Part shown: piece by piece, positions 17,764 through 30,856 of the stretch
Layout of the letters: every line of letters begins with the position of its first letter
How positions within the stretch are numbered: the stretch's first letter is position 1
DNA from: Acetobacter aceti
Lineage (GTDB): Bacteria > Pseudomonadota > Alphaproteobacteria > Acetobacterales > Acetobacteraceae
NCBI RefSeq assembly: GCF_002005445.1
Contig: NZ_CP014692.1
Location: 806,001-870,000, forward strand
Length of the DNA stretch: 64,000 nt
Direction of reading: 5' to 3'
Notes under the pieces: generated by a model
The model's database searches: none
Told to the model about the DNA's origin: nothing
The model's input: only the letters and a program-made list of their open reading frames with translations
Position numbers and translations under genes: made by a program

Positions 17764-18046
17764 GAATAACTCACTGTATAATCAATGGTTATTTATGCAT
17801 GGAGGGATGTATCAAGACAACTGTTCTGGCTGGGGTAAAAAGAATGGTTTGGTGTCGCTGCCGAGAAAACGCTTCAGTCACGCAAACATCCGGCGAGCCA
17901 GGAGGATGGTCCTGGACAGCTCTTCCCGACACTATTTTTATCTGGCGATTATTTGAAAAACAGTCTCTCGAATGTATTCACTGTAAGCAGGCGAATACAT
18001 TCCGGCAAAAACTGCATATAATAAACTATTGAAAATCAATAGTTTA
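17764..18046. other. AT-rich intergenic region downstream of tRNA-Leu
   Basis: About 280 bases with no credible gene, lying upstream of the membrane-protein gene and downstream of the tRNA, both on the minus strand. It contains two inverted repeats (17970-18002 and 18021-18047). It presumably holds the membrane-protein promoter in the AT-rich stretch next to 17764. Confidence 0.5.
17970..18002. repeat. 10-base inverted repeat near the tRNA-Leu 3' side
   Basis: GAATGTATTC at 17970-17979 and its exact reverse complement GAATACATTC at 17993-18002, with a 13-base spacer. It could be an RNA hairpin or an operator for the downstream minus-strand gene. Function unknown. Confidence 0.55.
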
Positions 18047-18047
18047 T
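18020..18047 (-). terminator. Terminator-like hairpin touching the tRNA-Leu CCA end
   Basis: Perfect 12-base inverted repeat ATAAACTATTGA/TCAATAGTTTAT with a 3-base loop. Its outermost base is the final A of the encoded CCA. Read on the minus strand it begins immediately at the tRNA 3' end and is followed by TATATG. The stem is AT-rich and the U-tract poor, so termination strength is uncertain. Confidence 0.55.
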
Positions 18048-18133
18048 GGTGCCCAGAAGAAGACTCGAACTTCCACGACCTTGCGGCCACAGGTACCTGA
18101 AACCTGCGCGTCTACCAATTCCGCCATCTGGGC
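18047..18133 (-). tRNA. tRNA-Leu (anticodon CAG)
   Basis: The minus strand folds as a class II (long variable arm) tRNA. The acceptor stem GCCCAGA pairs with the matching 3' strand, and the D-arm region contains TTGGTAGACGC. The anticodon arm CAGGT-TTCAGGT-ACCTG places CAG in the loop, there is a long variable arm, and the T loop is TTCGAGT. CCA is encoded. The 87-base length fits tRNA-Leu. It decodes CUG, a major Leu codon in such genomes. It is divergent from the NDUFA9-like gene. Confidence 0.96.
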
Positions 18134-18384
18134 TGAGATGACAACCCGGTGTGACCGGGTGGTGGAGCTGGCGTTTAAAGGCGTCTTGCGGCACGGTCAA
18201 GAGCCATTGTGAATATTTTTGCAAAGAATGCGGAATCATCCGGAAGGGACGTTCTCGGCTGTCATGGAGCGGCGTTTTCCGCTTTCTCTTTTGTGGCTTT
18301 GAGGAACTCGGGATGTGGCGCAAGGTGCGCCCAGATTGCCTGTGGTATTTTTCCGGCAAAAATCTGACATGAAGGAATAGCGCG

Positions 18385-19341
18385 ATGATCGGTCGCAAGA
18401 CGGCAGCAGTATTCGGAGGAGCAGGGTTTCTCGGGAAATATGTGGTTCGGAAGCTTGCGGCCGACGGCTATGCGGTGCGCGTCGCCGGCCGTCGCACGGA
18501 TCTGGCGAACGGTCTGAGGCAGCTGGGTGATGTGGGGCAGGTCGTCCCGTTTTATGCTCCTGTCCAGAACGAGGACGCCGTGGCGGATGTGGTGTCCGGA
18601 GCGGCTGTTGTCGTGAATCTTGCCGCCATTCTTGGTGCGCCCTCAGGTGCGGCGCTGAACGCCGTGAACGTCGAAGGCGCGGCCCGTGTGGCAAGGCTCG
18701 CGGCGGCAGCAGGGACGCACACCCTGATACATATGTCCGCGATCGGCGCTTCATCAACGTCCCCGTCAGCTTATGGACGCAGTCGGGCCGCCGGAGAGGA
18801 GGAAGTCACGCGGCATTTCCCGTCGGCCGCCATAGTAAGAGCGTCCGTGCTGTTCGGTCCGGAAGACCATTTTTTCAATATGTTCGGAGGCGTGGCCCGG
18901 TACACGCCATTCGTCATGCCTGTGTATGGAGCTTCCACAAAACTGCAGCCGGTTTATGTGGCGGATGTCGCCGAGGCGATCAGGGTGATTGTCAGCGCGT
19001 TCGATGAGAAACCATCCAGCCGTTCAAGTCTGTGCGAACTGGGTGGGCCGGAAATCCTGACCATGCGCGCCGTCTCGGAGCGCGTGCTGGCGATGACGGG
19101 GCGCAGAAAGCCGATTTTTGAAGTGCCGGCCATCCTTGCTTCCTTGCAGGCGTCAGTTCTGGAGCATCTGCCGGGTCGGATGCTGACTCGCGATCAGTTG
19201 AAGATGCTGACGGTCGATAATGTTGTGAATGAAAGTCTGCCGGGGTTCCGTGATCTGGGAATAGCTCCAGCCGCTATGGACATGATCGTGCCAGCCTACA
19301 TGAAGCGCTATGCACCGGGTGGTGACAGGGTTAATGTTTGA
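18385..19341 (+). CDS. NDUFA9-like atypical short-chain dehydrogenase/epimerase-family protein
   Basis: The 318-residue protein starts with an NAD(P)-binding Rossmann motif (AVFGGAGFLGKYVV, GxxGxxG type, residues 8-21). It has VNLAAILG and the line HMSAIGASSTSPSAYGRSRAAGE, where the Y-x-x-x-K of active SDRs is replaced by Y-x-x-x-R. This pattern fits the complex I accessory subunit NDUFA9/39 kDa family found in alphaproteobacteria, which keeps a bound nucleotide but is not an active dehydrogenase. A role at complex I is inferred from the family only; no nuo genes are nearby. AAGGAATAG upstream supports the ATG at 18385. Confidence 0.8.
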   Translation: MIGRKTAAVFGGAGFLGKYVVRKLAADGYAVRVAGRRTDLANGLRQLGDVGQVVPFYAPVQNEDAVADVVSGAAVVVNLAAILGAPSGAALNAVNVEGAARVARLAAAAGTHTLIHMSAIGASSTSPSAYGRSRAAGEEEVTRHFPSAAIVRASVLFGPEDHFFNMFGGVARYTPFVMPVYGASTKLQPVYVADVAEAIRVIVSAFDEKPSSRSSLCELGGPEILTMRAVSERVLAMTGRRKPIFEVPAILASLQASVLEHLPGRMLTRDQLKMLTVDNVVNESLPGFRDLGIAPAAMDMIVPAYMKRYAPGGDRVNV

Positions 19342-19383
19342 TATCATATCGGTATTTTATTTTAGGTAGGTAATACTGTCATA

Positions 19384-19412
19384 TTTTTTGCCTGCTTCAG
19401 GGTGGTTATAAT
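19384..19412 (+). promoter_or_regulatory. Candidate promoter upstream of gltD
   Basis: A perfect TATAAT at 19407-19412 lies 185 bases before the gltD start. At 17-base spacing the -35 position is only a T-run (19384-19389). TTGCCT at 19388 is a better hexamer but too close. Supported only by the -10 element. Confidence 0.3.
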
Positions 19413-19597
19413 TGGCGATAAGAATCGTTTCGGTTAATGGGGCAGTGTTGCTGTCTTTTGTCGTGCGCGGGCCTGCGCTATCGCAGTTTCACACCTGTCG
19501 GAAACGCCGGACGGCCAATTGCGTCTCGACGGGAGAGATTTTTACTGTCCAGAATGCCCCCGCCCGCACTGTCCGGCCGGGTTAAGGAAGCCAGCGC

Positions 19598-21031
19598 ATG
19601 TCCGCAAAGATGCTCTCTTTCGTCTCTGTCCCGCAGGCCCAGCCGCCCAAGCGTCTCGCGGACGATCGGCGCAAGGATTTCGACGAAATCTACAATGAGT
19701 TCTCGCCGGAACAGGCCGCCACGCAGGCGAGCCGTTGCTCACAGTGCGGCGTGCCCTTCTGTTCCATCCACTGCCCGCTGGGAAACAACATTCCCGACTG
19801 GCTGATGCTGGCGGCGGACGGCCGTCTGGAGGAGGCGTATAGCGTCTCTCAGGCAACCAACAGTTTCCCGGAGATATGCGGTCGTATCTGCCCGCAGGAC
19901 CGGCTGTGTGAAGGCAACTGCGTTATCGAGAAAGATTTCGACAGTGTCACCATCGGGGCTGTCGAACGCTACATCACCGATACGGCGTTCGAGAACGGCT
20001 GGGTCAAGCCTGTCCTGCCTGTCGTCGAGCTTGAAAGCTCCGTCGGCGTTATCGGAGCCGGGCCTGCCGGACTGGCGGCCGCTGAACGTCTGCGGGCGAG
20101 CGGGCATCAGGTGCATGTGTATGATCGCCATGACCGCGTCGGCGGCCTGCTGATCTACGGCATCCCCGGCTTCAAGCTGGAAAAGGACATTGTGCTTCGC
20201 CGCCAGAAAGTTCTGGAGGAGCAGGGTGTCATCTTCCATCTTGGTAAGGGAATTGGCGCGGGTGAAGGTGAGATCGCCTTCGAGGATCTGCGGAAGAAGC
20301 ATGACGCGGTGCTGGTCGCGACAGGCGTCTACAAGTCCCGTGAGATTGGCGGCCCCGGTTCCGGTCTTGGCGGAATTGTGCGGGCTCTCGACTACCTGAC
20401 TGCCTCCAACCGTCGTTCGCTGGGTGATGTGCTGCCGGAAGGCGAACTGGATGCGGCGGGCAAGGATGTGGTGGTCATCGGTGGTGGCGACACGGCCATG
20501 GACTGTGTGCGTACGGCCATCCGTCAGGGCGCGAAGTCTGTGAAGTGCCTCTATCGCCGCGACAAGGCGAACATGCCGGGCTCCGTGCGCGAAGTGAAGA
20601 ACGCCGAGGAAGAGGGTGTCGAGTTTGTCTGGCTCGCTGCGCCTGAGAGTTTTCTGGGCGACACGACGGTGACGGGTGTACGGGCGCAGAAGATGCGTCT
20701 GGGCCTGCCGGACGGTTCCGGGCGTCAGTCGATCGAGGCTGAGCCGGAAGGCCTGTTCACAGTGCAGGCCGACATGGTCATCAAGGCCCTTGGCTTCGAC
20801 CCGGAGCCGCTGCCGGAGATGTGGAAAGCCGATGAGTTGAAGACCTCACGCTGGGGCACGTTGCAGGTTGATCGGGTCAGCTTCGAAACCTCGGTTCCGG
20901 GTGTGTTCGCCGCTGGCGACATCGTGCGCGGCGCGAGCCTCGTCGTTTGGGCCATCCGTGATGGCCGTGATGCGGCAGCCCAGATCGATCAGTGGATTGC
21001 CGCCCGTTCTTCTTCTCTGGCTGCGGAGTAA
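19598..21031 (+). CDS. gltD: Glutamate synthase (NADPH) small subunit
   Basis: Beta subunit of bacterial GOGAT. It takes electrons from NADPH through FAD and passes them to the large subunit for making glutamate from glutamine and 2-oxoglutarate. The 477-residue product has the N-terminal Cys clusters CSQCGVPFCSIHC (47-59) and CGRICPQDRLCEGNC (94-108) for two 4Fe-4S centres. The FAD-binding motif GVIGAGPAGLAAAERL and the NADPH-binding motif VVIGGGDTAMD follow, and the C-terminus has the FAD motif GVFAAGDIVRG. AAGGAAG precedes the ATG at 19598. The order gltD then gltB is the reverse of E. coli but common in alphaproteobacteria. Confidence 0.97.
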   Translation: MSAKMLSFVSVPQAQPPKRLADDRRKDFDEIYNEFSPEQAATQASRCSQCGVPFCSIHCPLGNNIPDWLMLAADGRLEEAYSVSQATNSFPEICGRICPQDRLCEGNCVIEKDFDSVTIGAVERYITDTAFENGWVKPVLPVVELESSVGVIGAGPAGLAAAERLRASGHQVHVYDRHDRVGGLLIYGIPGFKLEKDIVLRRQKVLEEQGVIFHLGKGIGAGEGEIAFEDLRKKHDAVLVATGVYKSREIGGPGSGLGGIVRALDYLTASNRRSLGDVLPEGELDAAGKDVVVIGGGDTAMDCVRTAIRQGAKSVKCLYRRDKANMPGSVREVKNAEEEGVEFVWLAAPESFLGDTTVTGVRAQKMRLGLPDGSGRQSIEAEPEGLFTVQADMVIKALGFDPEPLPEMWKADELKTSRWGTLQVDRVSFETSVPGVFAAGDIVRGASLVVWAIRDGRDAAAQIDQWIAARSSSLAAE

Positions 21032-21036
21032 TGATC

Positions 21037-25605
<4,569 letters not shown>

Positions 25606-25629
25606 TCTGACGGAAAAGATCGTTTTCAG

Positions 25630-25656
25630 CGGGCAGTCCCAGGACTGCCCGTTTTT
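25630..25656 (+). terminator. Rho-independent terminator of gltDB
   Basis: Perfect 10-base stem CGGGCAGTCC/GGACTGCCCG with a 2-base spacer, followed by TTTTTATTT. It starts 24 bases after the gltB stop. A textbook intrinsic terminator. Confidence 0.92.
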
Positions 25657-25789
25657 ATTTGTGAAACTGATATCGTGTTCTGCAAAGATGACTATCAGGG
25701 CTGAAAATCATTTATGGAAAGAAGAGTTTTCAGACAAAAGAGAGATTTCCCATTATGGAGTTACGGCAACCTGGCAGGAAAGGTCCTCA

Positions 25790-26250
25790 AGAGATAGAAT
25801 ACTCCCTGATTTCGCGGGGGATCGAGGACAGCATCCTGCCGGCCTGCCGTGAGCTCGGTATCACAGCCTATGGGATTTTTGCGCGTGGTCTGATCAGCGG
25901 ACACTGGCAGGCTGCCAGAACGCCCGGTGATTTTCGTGTGCATAGCCCGCGCTTTCAGGAAGGCAATGTCGAGCAGAATCTGGCTCCTGTGGAGACGTTG
26001 CGCGAGAGTGCAAAAGCCCGGAACACGACCGTCGCTCAGTTGGCCATCGCGTGGGTTGCAGCACGGGGGGAGGACATCGTGCCGCTGGCCGGAGCACGCA
26101 GGCGCGACCAGCTTTCAGAAATGCTGGGCGCGTTTGATATCGCGCTGACACCAGCCGATCTGGTCGTCATTGAGCAGGCTGCCCCCCAAAGGAGCCGCAG
26201 CGGGAGAGCGGTATGATCCGAAACAGATGGCGGCGCTGGACAGCGAGAAG
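25790..26250 (+). pseudogene. Aldo/keto reductase remnant (5'-truncated, frameshifted)
   Basis: An open frame carries the C-terminal half of an aldo/keto reductase: IEYSLISRGIEDSILPACRELG, GLISGHW, VAQLAIAWVAARGEDIVPLAG and LGAFDIALTPADLVVIEQA. The N-terminal barrel half with the catalytic Tyr is missing; upstream DNA to the gltB terminator encodes nothing similar. Near 26180 a run of six C shifts the frame. One C fewer would continue into the normal family end PKGAAAGERYDPKQMAALDSEK, present in the other frame to about 26250. The usual stop after that end is absent too. Truncation plus frameshift marks a decaying gene. Confidence 0.82.
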
Positions 26251-26342
26251 GCCGGATCAGGCAAAATCTGGCAAGATAACCTGGTCAGATTCAGAGCGGG
26301 TTGTTTTGTCGGACATACCGACAGCGGGCAGAAGAGCACACG

Positions 26343-28520
26343 ATGGCAAAAAGAAACCGGTTACGCGCAATCCTCTTTTCCGCAGGCGTCTCCTCGCTCT
26401 GCGTGCTGCCACTTTCACATGCGCGGGCTGCCGTGCTTCCCGATCTGATGCCGGTTCCATCTGCCATTGCGTGGCAGGGTGAAGACGAAAAAACCTGTGA
26501 TCGGATCATGATCGACTGGCACGGCGCTCATGATCCCATGCTGGTTCGGGGCAGTGAGCGCCTGTTGCATTTTCTGCATCTTTCTTCGCACTCCAGTGAG
26601 AAACAGGCTGCCTGCTCTCTGGAAATCCGAAACAGGGAAGACCCCGACTATCTTGCTGTTGACGAGCGGGAAAGTTATCGACTCAGCATTTATCATGGAA
26701 AGATCACGCTGAATGCAGACGGGCCTGCGGGAGTGCTGCATGGCTTTGCGACATTACTGCAACTGGCTGGATCAACGGCAGGGGGCGTGACGTTCCATGA
26801 TGTGACGATCGACGATGCTCCCCGCTTTCCCTGGCGGGGACTGATGATTGATGTGGCGCGACATTTCATGTCCGTGCCTGCGCTCAGGCGTCAGATCGAT
26901 GCGATGGAGCTGACGAAGCTGAATGTTCTGCATCTGCATCTGAGTGATGGGTCCGCCTTCCGCGTGGAAAGCCAGATTTTTCCCCGTCTACAGACTGTCT
27001 CTTCACATGGGCAGTATTATACGCAGAACGAGATCCGGAGCCTTGTCGTGTATGCCGCTGAACGCGGTATCCGCGTTGTGCCGGAATTCGACGTGCCCGG
27101 CCATGCACTGGCTGTTCTGGAAGCCTATCCGGAGTTCGCAGCGCAACCGCTCCCTGCTGCCAATGCGGCCTGTACGGGTGGTTCAGCCTGTATTGCCGGT
27201 AGCAACGCCAACAACCCGGCGCTTGATCCGACCAAACCGGAAACGCTCGTTTTTGTAGAAAAGCTTTTTGCAGAAATGATGCCTCTCTTTCCGGATGCCT
27301 ATTTTCATGCTGGCGGCGATGAGGTGGTTGCCTCTCAGTGGACAGGCAATCCACAGATCGTCCGTTATATGCAGGCCCATAACTATCCTGACGCTTCAGC
27401 ACTTCAGGGAGAGTTCACAGCAAAAATTCAGTCTTTTCTGGCGGCTCAGGGAAAGACAATGATCGGATGGGACGAGGTTCTGTCGGCCCCTGTTCCAAAA
27501 TCGGTTGTTGTCGATGTGTGGCGGTCTTCCAAATGGATCAACACAGCGACAGCCAGACAGCATCCGGTTCTTGTCTCTTCAGGATATTATCTGGACCTTC
27601 TGCGTCCGGCGCGTGAGTATTATCAGATTGATCCTTATGATCTGATGGCAAGCGGATTGGCGGGACCGGAACTGGAACATGCCCGACAGATTCATTTCAG
27701 GCTGGCTGATGCGTTCGCGCTTGATCCCGCGCTTCCTCCCCTGAACGCCCGGCAAAAGAACCATGTTCTGGGAGGGGAGGCTGTCCTGTGGACGGAGGCG
27801 GTTTCGGAACAGATGCTGGATCAGAGACTGTGGCCCCGCGCTGCCGTGATTGCAGAACGTCTGTGGTCACCTGAGACGGTAAAAGATGTTGTCGATATGG
27901 AGCGTCGTTTGCCGCATATCGCCGTGCAGTTGAACAGGCTGGCTTTGACGACGACACAGCAGGATCGTGAGCAGATGCTGTCACGGTATCCGGCTTCAAG
28001 CGTGTACGCGCTGGATACGCTGTTGCAGGTGACCAGTCCGGTCAGGAATTACACGATCAACAGAATGATCAAGAAAGCGGGGGAAGACCTGCTGACATGG
28101 CCAGTCGCCATGGCGGAGCCAGATTCCTTTTCAGCCATGCGGTTTAATCAACTCGCGGAAGCCTATGTGCAAGGTGACCGCTCCGTTGCCCAGCAACTAC
28201 GCCATGATCTTGAACAATGGGCTGCCAATGATGGCCTGTTCGAAAAAACGATCGGAGGTGTTACGGCCCTGGAAACGATACGTCCCATTTCGCAGCAGCT
28301 TTCTTCATTGGCCCGGGCAGGTCTCGAAGCATTGGATGGAAAGGTCGACACCTCCAGAAGGGCGCAGATCGAAAAGCTTCTGACTCAGCAGCAGGAAGCG
28401 CTGGCTGCGTCATCGTGGCAATTGCTGTCTCCACCTTTGCCTCAGCCGCCCGGTGGTCTTCTGATTGATATCGTGCCGGGCATACGAGCGTTGGTAGACG
28501 GAAAACCGACAGTTCACTGA
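26343..28520 (+). CDS. Exported beta-N-acetylhexosaminidase (GH20)
   Basis: Family 20 glycosidase releasing terminal GlcNAc or GalNAc from chitin fragments, glycans or peptidoglycan-derived sugars. A signal peptide spans about the first 30 residues (RAILFSAGVSSLCVLPLSHARA). A GH20b-like domain contains GPAGVLHGFATLLQL. The TIM barrel includes WRGLMIDVARHF, LNVLHLHLSD, VVPEFDVPGHALAVL and the catalytic Asp-Glu pair in HAGGDE. A long C-terminal helical region is present. ATG 26343 is chosen because it begins the signal peptide; an upstream in-frame ATG at 26301 adds 14 charged residues. It lies after the AKR remnant. Confidence 0.92.
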   Translation: MAKRNRLRAILFSAGVSSLCVLPLSHARAAVLPDLMPVPSAIAWQGEDEKTCDRIMIDWHGAHDPMLVRGSERLLHFLHLSSHSSEKQAACSLEIRNREDPDYLAVDERESYRLSIYHGKITLNADGPAGVLHGFATLLQLAGSTAGGVTFHDVTIDDAPRFPWRGLMIDVARHFMSVPALRRQIDAMELTKLNVLHLHLSDGSAFRVESQIFPRLQTVSSHGQYYTQNEIRSLVVYAAERGIRVVPEFDVPGHALAVLEAYPEFAAQPLPAANAACTGGSACIAGSNANNPALDPTKPETLVFVEKLFAEMMPLFPDAYFHAGGDEVVASQWTGNPQIVRYMQAHNYPDASALQGEFTAKIQSFLAAQGKTMIGWDEVLSAPVPKSVVVDVWRSSKWINTATARQHPVLVSSGYYLDLLRPAREYYQIDPYDLMASGLAGPELEHARQIHFRLADAFALDPALPPLNARQKNHVLGGEAVLWTEAVSEQMLDQRLWPRAAVIAERLWSPETVKDVVDMERRLPHIAVQLNRLALTTTQQDREQMLSRYPASSVYALDTLLQVTSPVRNYTINRMIKKAGEDLLTWPVAMAEPDSFSAMRFNQLAEAYVQGDRSVAQQLRHDLEQWAANDGLFEKTIGGVTALETIRPISQQLSSLARAGLEALDGKVDTSRRAQIEKLLTQQQEALAASSWQLLSPPLPQPPGGLLIDIVPGIRALVDGKPTVH

Positions 28521-28577
28521 TTCATTCTGATGATATTCGGGCGCGTATTGTTTTCTGCTTTATAAATCAGGACGAGA

Positions 28578-28604
28578 CTGGACTGCCTGGAGTGGGCAGT
28601 CCAG
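28578..28604. terminator. Hairpin between convergent genes
   Basis: Perfect 10-base inverted repeat CTGGACTGCC/GGCAGTCCAG with a 7-base loop between the hexosaminidase gene and the convergent multidomain gene. No T-run on either side, so it is a probable but weak bidirectional terminator. Confidence 0.5.
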
Positions 28605-28612
28605 CCCTGTCC

Positions 28613-30508
28613 TCAATGGCCGGTTTCTGAAGACGGTCCCTTGTTCAGACGGACAAACCTGCACGCCATGACGAGTGCCGCGATCCATCCCAGACCAGTC
28701 CACCCGAAGAACAGATTTACAGCGAAGACAGCGGGTTTTCGTACCGTGTCGCGGACACAGGCAATAACAAACGGCACGAAATACAGGGCGATCCCGGCAG
28801 CCGCAGCAATCAGGGCTGTGATGCCTGATAATCCAAACAGTCTGATCGTATTTTTCGACGGTTGCGGGAGGCTGGATATCGTCGTTTCCTGCTGAGCTGT
28901 ATCCGTCTTTTGCGATATGGCCTCAGCAGGTGATTTTGTTTCCGCGACAACAGGCGGTGTTCCCAGAAGCACAGCAGCATCCGCATCGGACAGAAAAGAC
29001 GAGACGTCCGGACGGCCTGTGTCGCGTTGCCAGGCGACGATGGCGGCACGTGTAGATTCACCGTACACACCGTCAGCCGTTGAGGCTGCGGGAAGATATC
29101 CAAGCTTTATCAGGCGCCGCTGGAGGGCGATATGTTGGGCAATCGGTCTTTTTGATTCTTCCAGAGCAGGTCCGGATAGTTTTTTGCGATACTGTTCAGA
29201 AAGCGTATCCATGCCTGCCGCGTAACAGCCTGTGGCGTTCGATGGCAGCGTCTGGTCCGCCGCTCCCGGAACGGGAAGACCACATTGCTGGTCTACGGCG
29301 TTCTCAGCCAGAATGATCTCCTGCTTCAGCGCGCGCCAGCCACCGGGGCCAACAAGCTGACGGAGAGCGTAATAAACCTGATCGAACTGAAGTTCATGCT
29401 GCGCGGCATCGCTGTTTTCGCACAGCATCGTCGCGACACCATTCTTTTGTGGCGGCGTGCTGCAGGAAAAATCAGGTCTGTAACCATTTGCAGACTGAAT
29501 CGCAGCTTCCGCTTCCGGAGCTGCAGCCAGAGCCTGTTCTGACGTGACGTAATGACCGGCGACCAGAAATCCGGCCAGCGCTTGGGGGAAGGGCAGGGGC
29601 TTCCGCTCTTCGGGCGTGCATTCAGCTTCCAGCCGTCCTCCCAGTGTGCAACGTGAAAGAGAAAAGCCCGCGTCAATTTCGTGATCATATCGCGGCAGCA
29701 TATAGGACCAGCCCGCTGGAAACTCTCCCATATTGGCTTTCATCGCGACATAGTAAGCAAGAAACCCATTAGGTTCATTGCGGTCCTGCTGGACCCAGAA
29801 TCCTTCGCTCTCTTTCAGAGTTCGTTCCAGGTAGGGGCGCGAGACACTGTCGGTTGTGATGTCGACAAGACGCCCATCCGTGTAGCGATAAATGACCGAT
29901 GGTGTGTAGGAACCTGCATGAGAGGCGAAGGTGTAGAGAAAGCTGCCGTCGCTACTGACGATTTCCTGCGCTCCGTCCTTGTCGATATCGGTAAAGAGCG
30001 GACGGCCTTCACCCGAGAGTTCGGGCGGCTGTGTTGCAGTCCATGTGCCGTTTTTTGTCATTCCGACAATTGATGTCAGGGCGCAACAGTGCGCCCCCCC
30101 GGTATACACCGAGACAACAGCCTGAGGCAGTGGAGAGGCGACATCCAGATGGCGCAGATCGAGCTGAAGGTCCCGGACGTCACTGCCATCCCGGCTGTAA
30201 GGGGTCAGTAACGTGGTGAAAGCCGGTCGATCCGGATGGAGGCTGTCTTTCAGTGTGAGCACGGCCATACGGCAGGCTCCTGAAACAAGAGTATCGTTTC
30301 CGCCCAGCAGCGTGGCGACCGCGCAGTCCGGCTTCTCTACGAGGTCAACAGAGGCATTCAGTCCCGCGCTGGCAAGTGCAATATGCTCATGCTCTCCCAT
30401 CTCGGCGTGGACGAGAGGAGGCGAGCTTTCTCCGGCCTGAGCGGTTACGATTCCAGTCGACAAAACACTTATCGCTGCCAAAAAACTTTTCGTAATCAGG
30501 CGCTTCAT
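28613..30508 (-). CDS. Exported multidomain protein: LprI-like, peptidoglycan-binding and Imm-type membrane domains
   Basis: Unfamiliar as a whole, but parts are recognisable in the 631 residues. There is a signal peptide (1 to about 25) and a beta-rich region with one FG-GAP/VCBS-like calcium motif (DIDKDGAQEI, 173-182). A Cys-containing region (about 344-445: FSCS, MLCEN, DQQCG, CYAAGMDTLSEQYRKKL) resembles the LprI/DUF1311 lysozyme-inhibitor fold. A peptidoglycan-binding type 1 repeat follows (about 455-515, QRRLIKLGYLP, GVYGESTRAAIVAWQ). Two membrane segments at the C-terminus (about 557-617) contain YFVPFVIACVR and NLFFGWTGLGWIAALVMAC. These match the superinfection-immunity (T4 Imm-like) membrane family. 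Function unknown; a cell-wall-associated envelope protein is inferred. Confidence 0.75.
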   Translation of the reverse strand: MKRLITKSFLAAISVLSTGIVTAQAGESSPPLVHAEMGEHEHIALASAGLNASVDLVEKPDCAVATLLGGNDTLVSGACRMAVLTLKDSLHPDRPAFTTLLTPYSRDGSDVRDLQLDLRHLDVASPLPQAVVSVYTGGAHCCALTSIVGMTKNGTWTATQPPELSGEGRPLFTDIDKDGAQEIVSSDGSFLYTFASHAGSYTPSVIYRYTDGRLVDITTDSVSRPYLERTLKESEGFWVQQDRNEPNGFLAYYVAMKANMGEFPAGWSYMLPRYDHEIDAGFSLSRCTLGGRLEAECTPEERKPLPFPQALAGFLVAGHYVTSEQALAAAPEAEAAIQSANGYRPDFSCSTPPQKNGVATMLCENSDAAQHELQFDQVYYALRQLVGPGGWRALKQEIILAENAVDQQCGLPVPGAADQTLPSNATGCYAAGMDTLSEQYRKKLSGPALEESKRPIAQHIALQRRLIKLGYLPAASTADGVYGESTRAAIVAWQRDTGRPDVSSFLSDADAAVLLGTPPVVAETKSPAEAISQKTDTAQQETTISSLPQPSKNTIRLFGLSGITALIAAAAGIALYFVPFVIACVRDTVRKPAVFAVNLFFGWTGLGWIAALVMACRFVRLNKGPSSETGH

Positions 30509-30856
30509 TGAAGTCAGCCTCCTCCTGTTTGAGGAGAGTTTAGGCTGGGCGTGGGATGATGAAAAGTCGCCAATCCGTTTTCAGATTTTGTGATAAAAGA
30601 ATTCCACGTTTCTGTATTGATGGACTGACGGCAGATAATGCAGGGCTTTCTCTTATCCATTAACCCAGTATGTAACGAGTGTGCGCCATGCCATCAGGGA
30701 CTGAAGCGCCCTTCGAAAGCGACTGTCTCCAGAGACGCGCGGCCGGACGGTGTCTCTTTTGTCTGGAGACTTTCCGGTAACTGGATCATCTCTCCACGAT
30801 GTCCGGTGACAATGGCCACATGTACGATGTGATCTGGAGCGTTCTGAGAGAACAGA
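30509..30856. other. Intergenic region with nested hairpin, downstream of truA
   Basis: About 350 bases between the start of the multidomain gene and the truA stop, both on the minus strand. I see no gene. It contains the nested inverted repeat at 30725-30770 and AT-rich sequence near 30580-30620 that may hold the promoter for the minus-strand gene starting at 30508. Confidence 0.5.
30725..30770 (-). terminator. Nested inverted repeat downstream of truA
   Basis: Outer arms GTCTCCAG (30725-30732) and CTGGAGAC (30763-30770) enclose a second pair, AGAGAC (30731-30736) and GTCTCT (30752-30757), around a very GC-rich loop. It may end the def-fmt-truA transcript. No clear T-run follows on the minus strand. 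Confidence 0.35.

Noticed and set aside
18385..19341. Nucleotide-sugar epimerase
   Set aside because: The Rossmann motif fits, but the Y-x-x-x-K active site is altered and the sequence pattern is that of the NDUFA9 group.
20992..21036. Upstream start for gltB inside gltD
   Set aside because: The added residues lie in the gltD 3' end and the SD-supported ATG at 21037 gives a normal propeptide before the catalytic Cys.
28613..30508. Prophage remnant because of the Imm-type domain
   Set aside because: No phage structural, integrase or lysis gene is nearby and the flanks are ordinary chromosomal genes.
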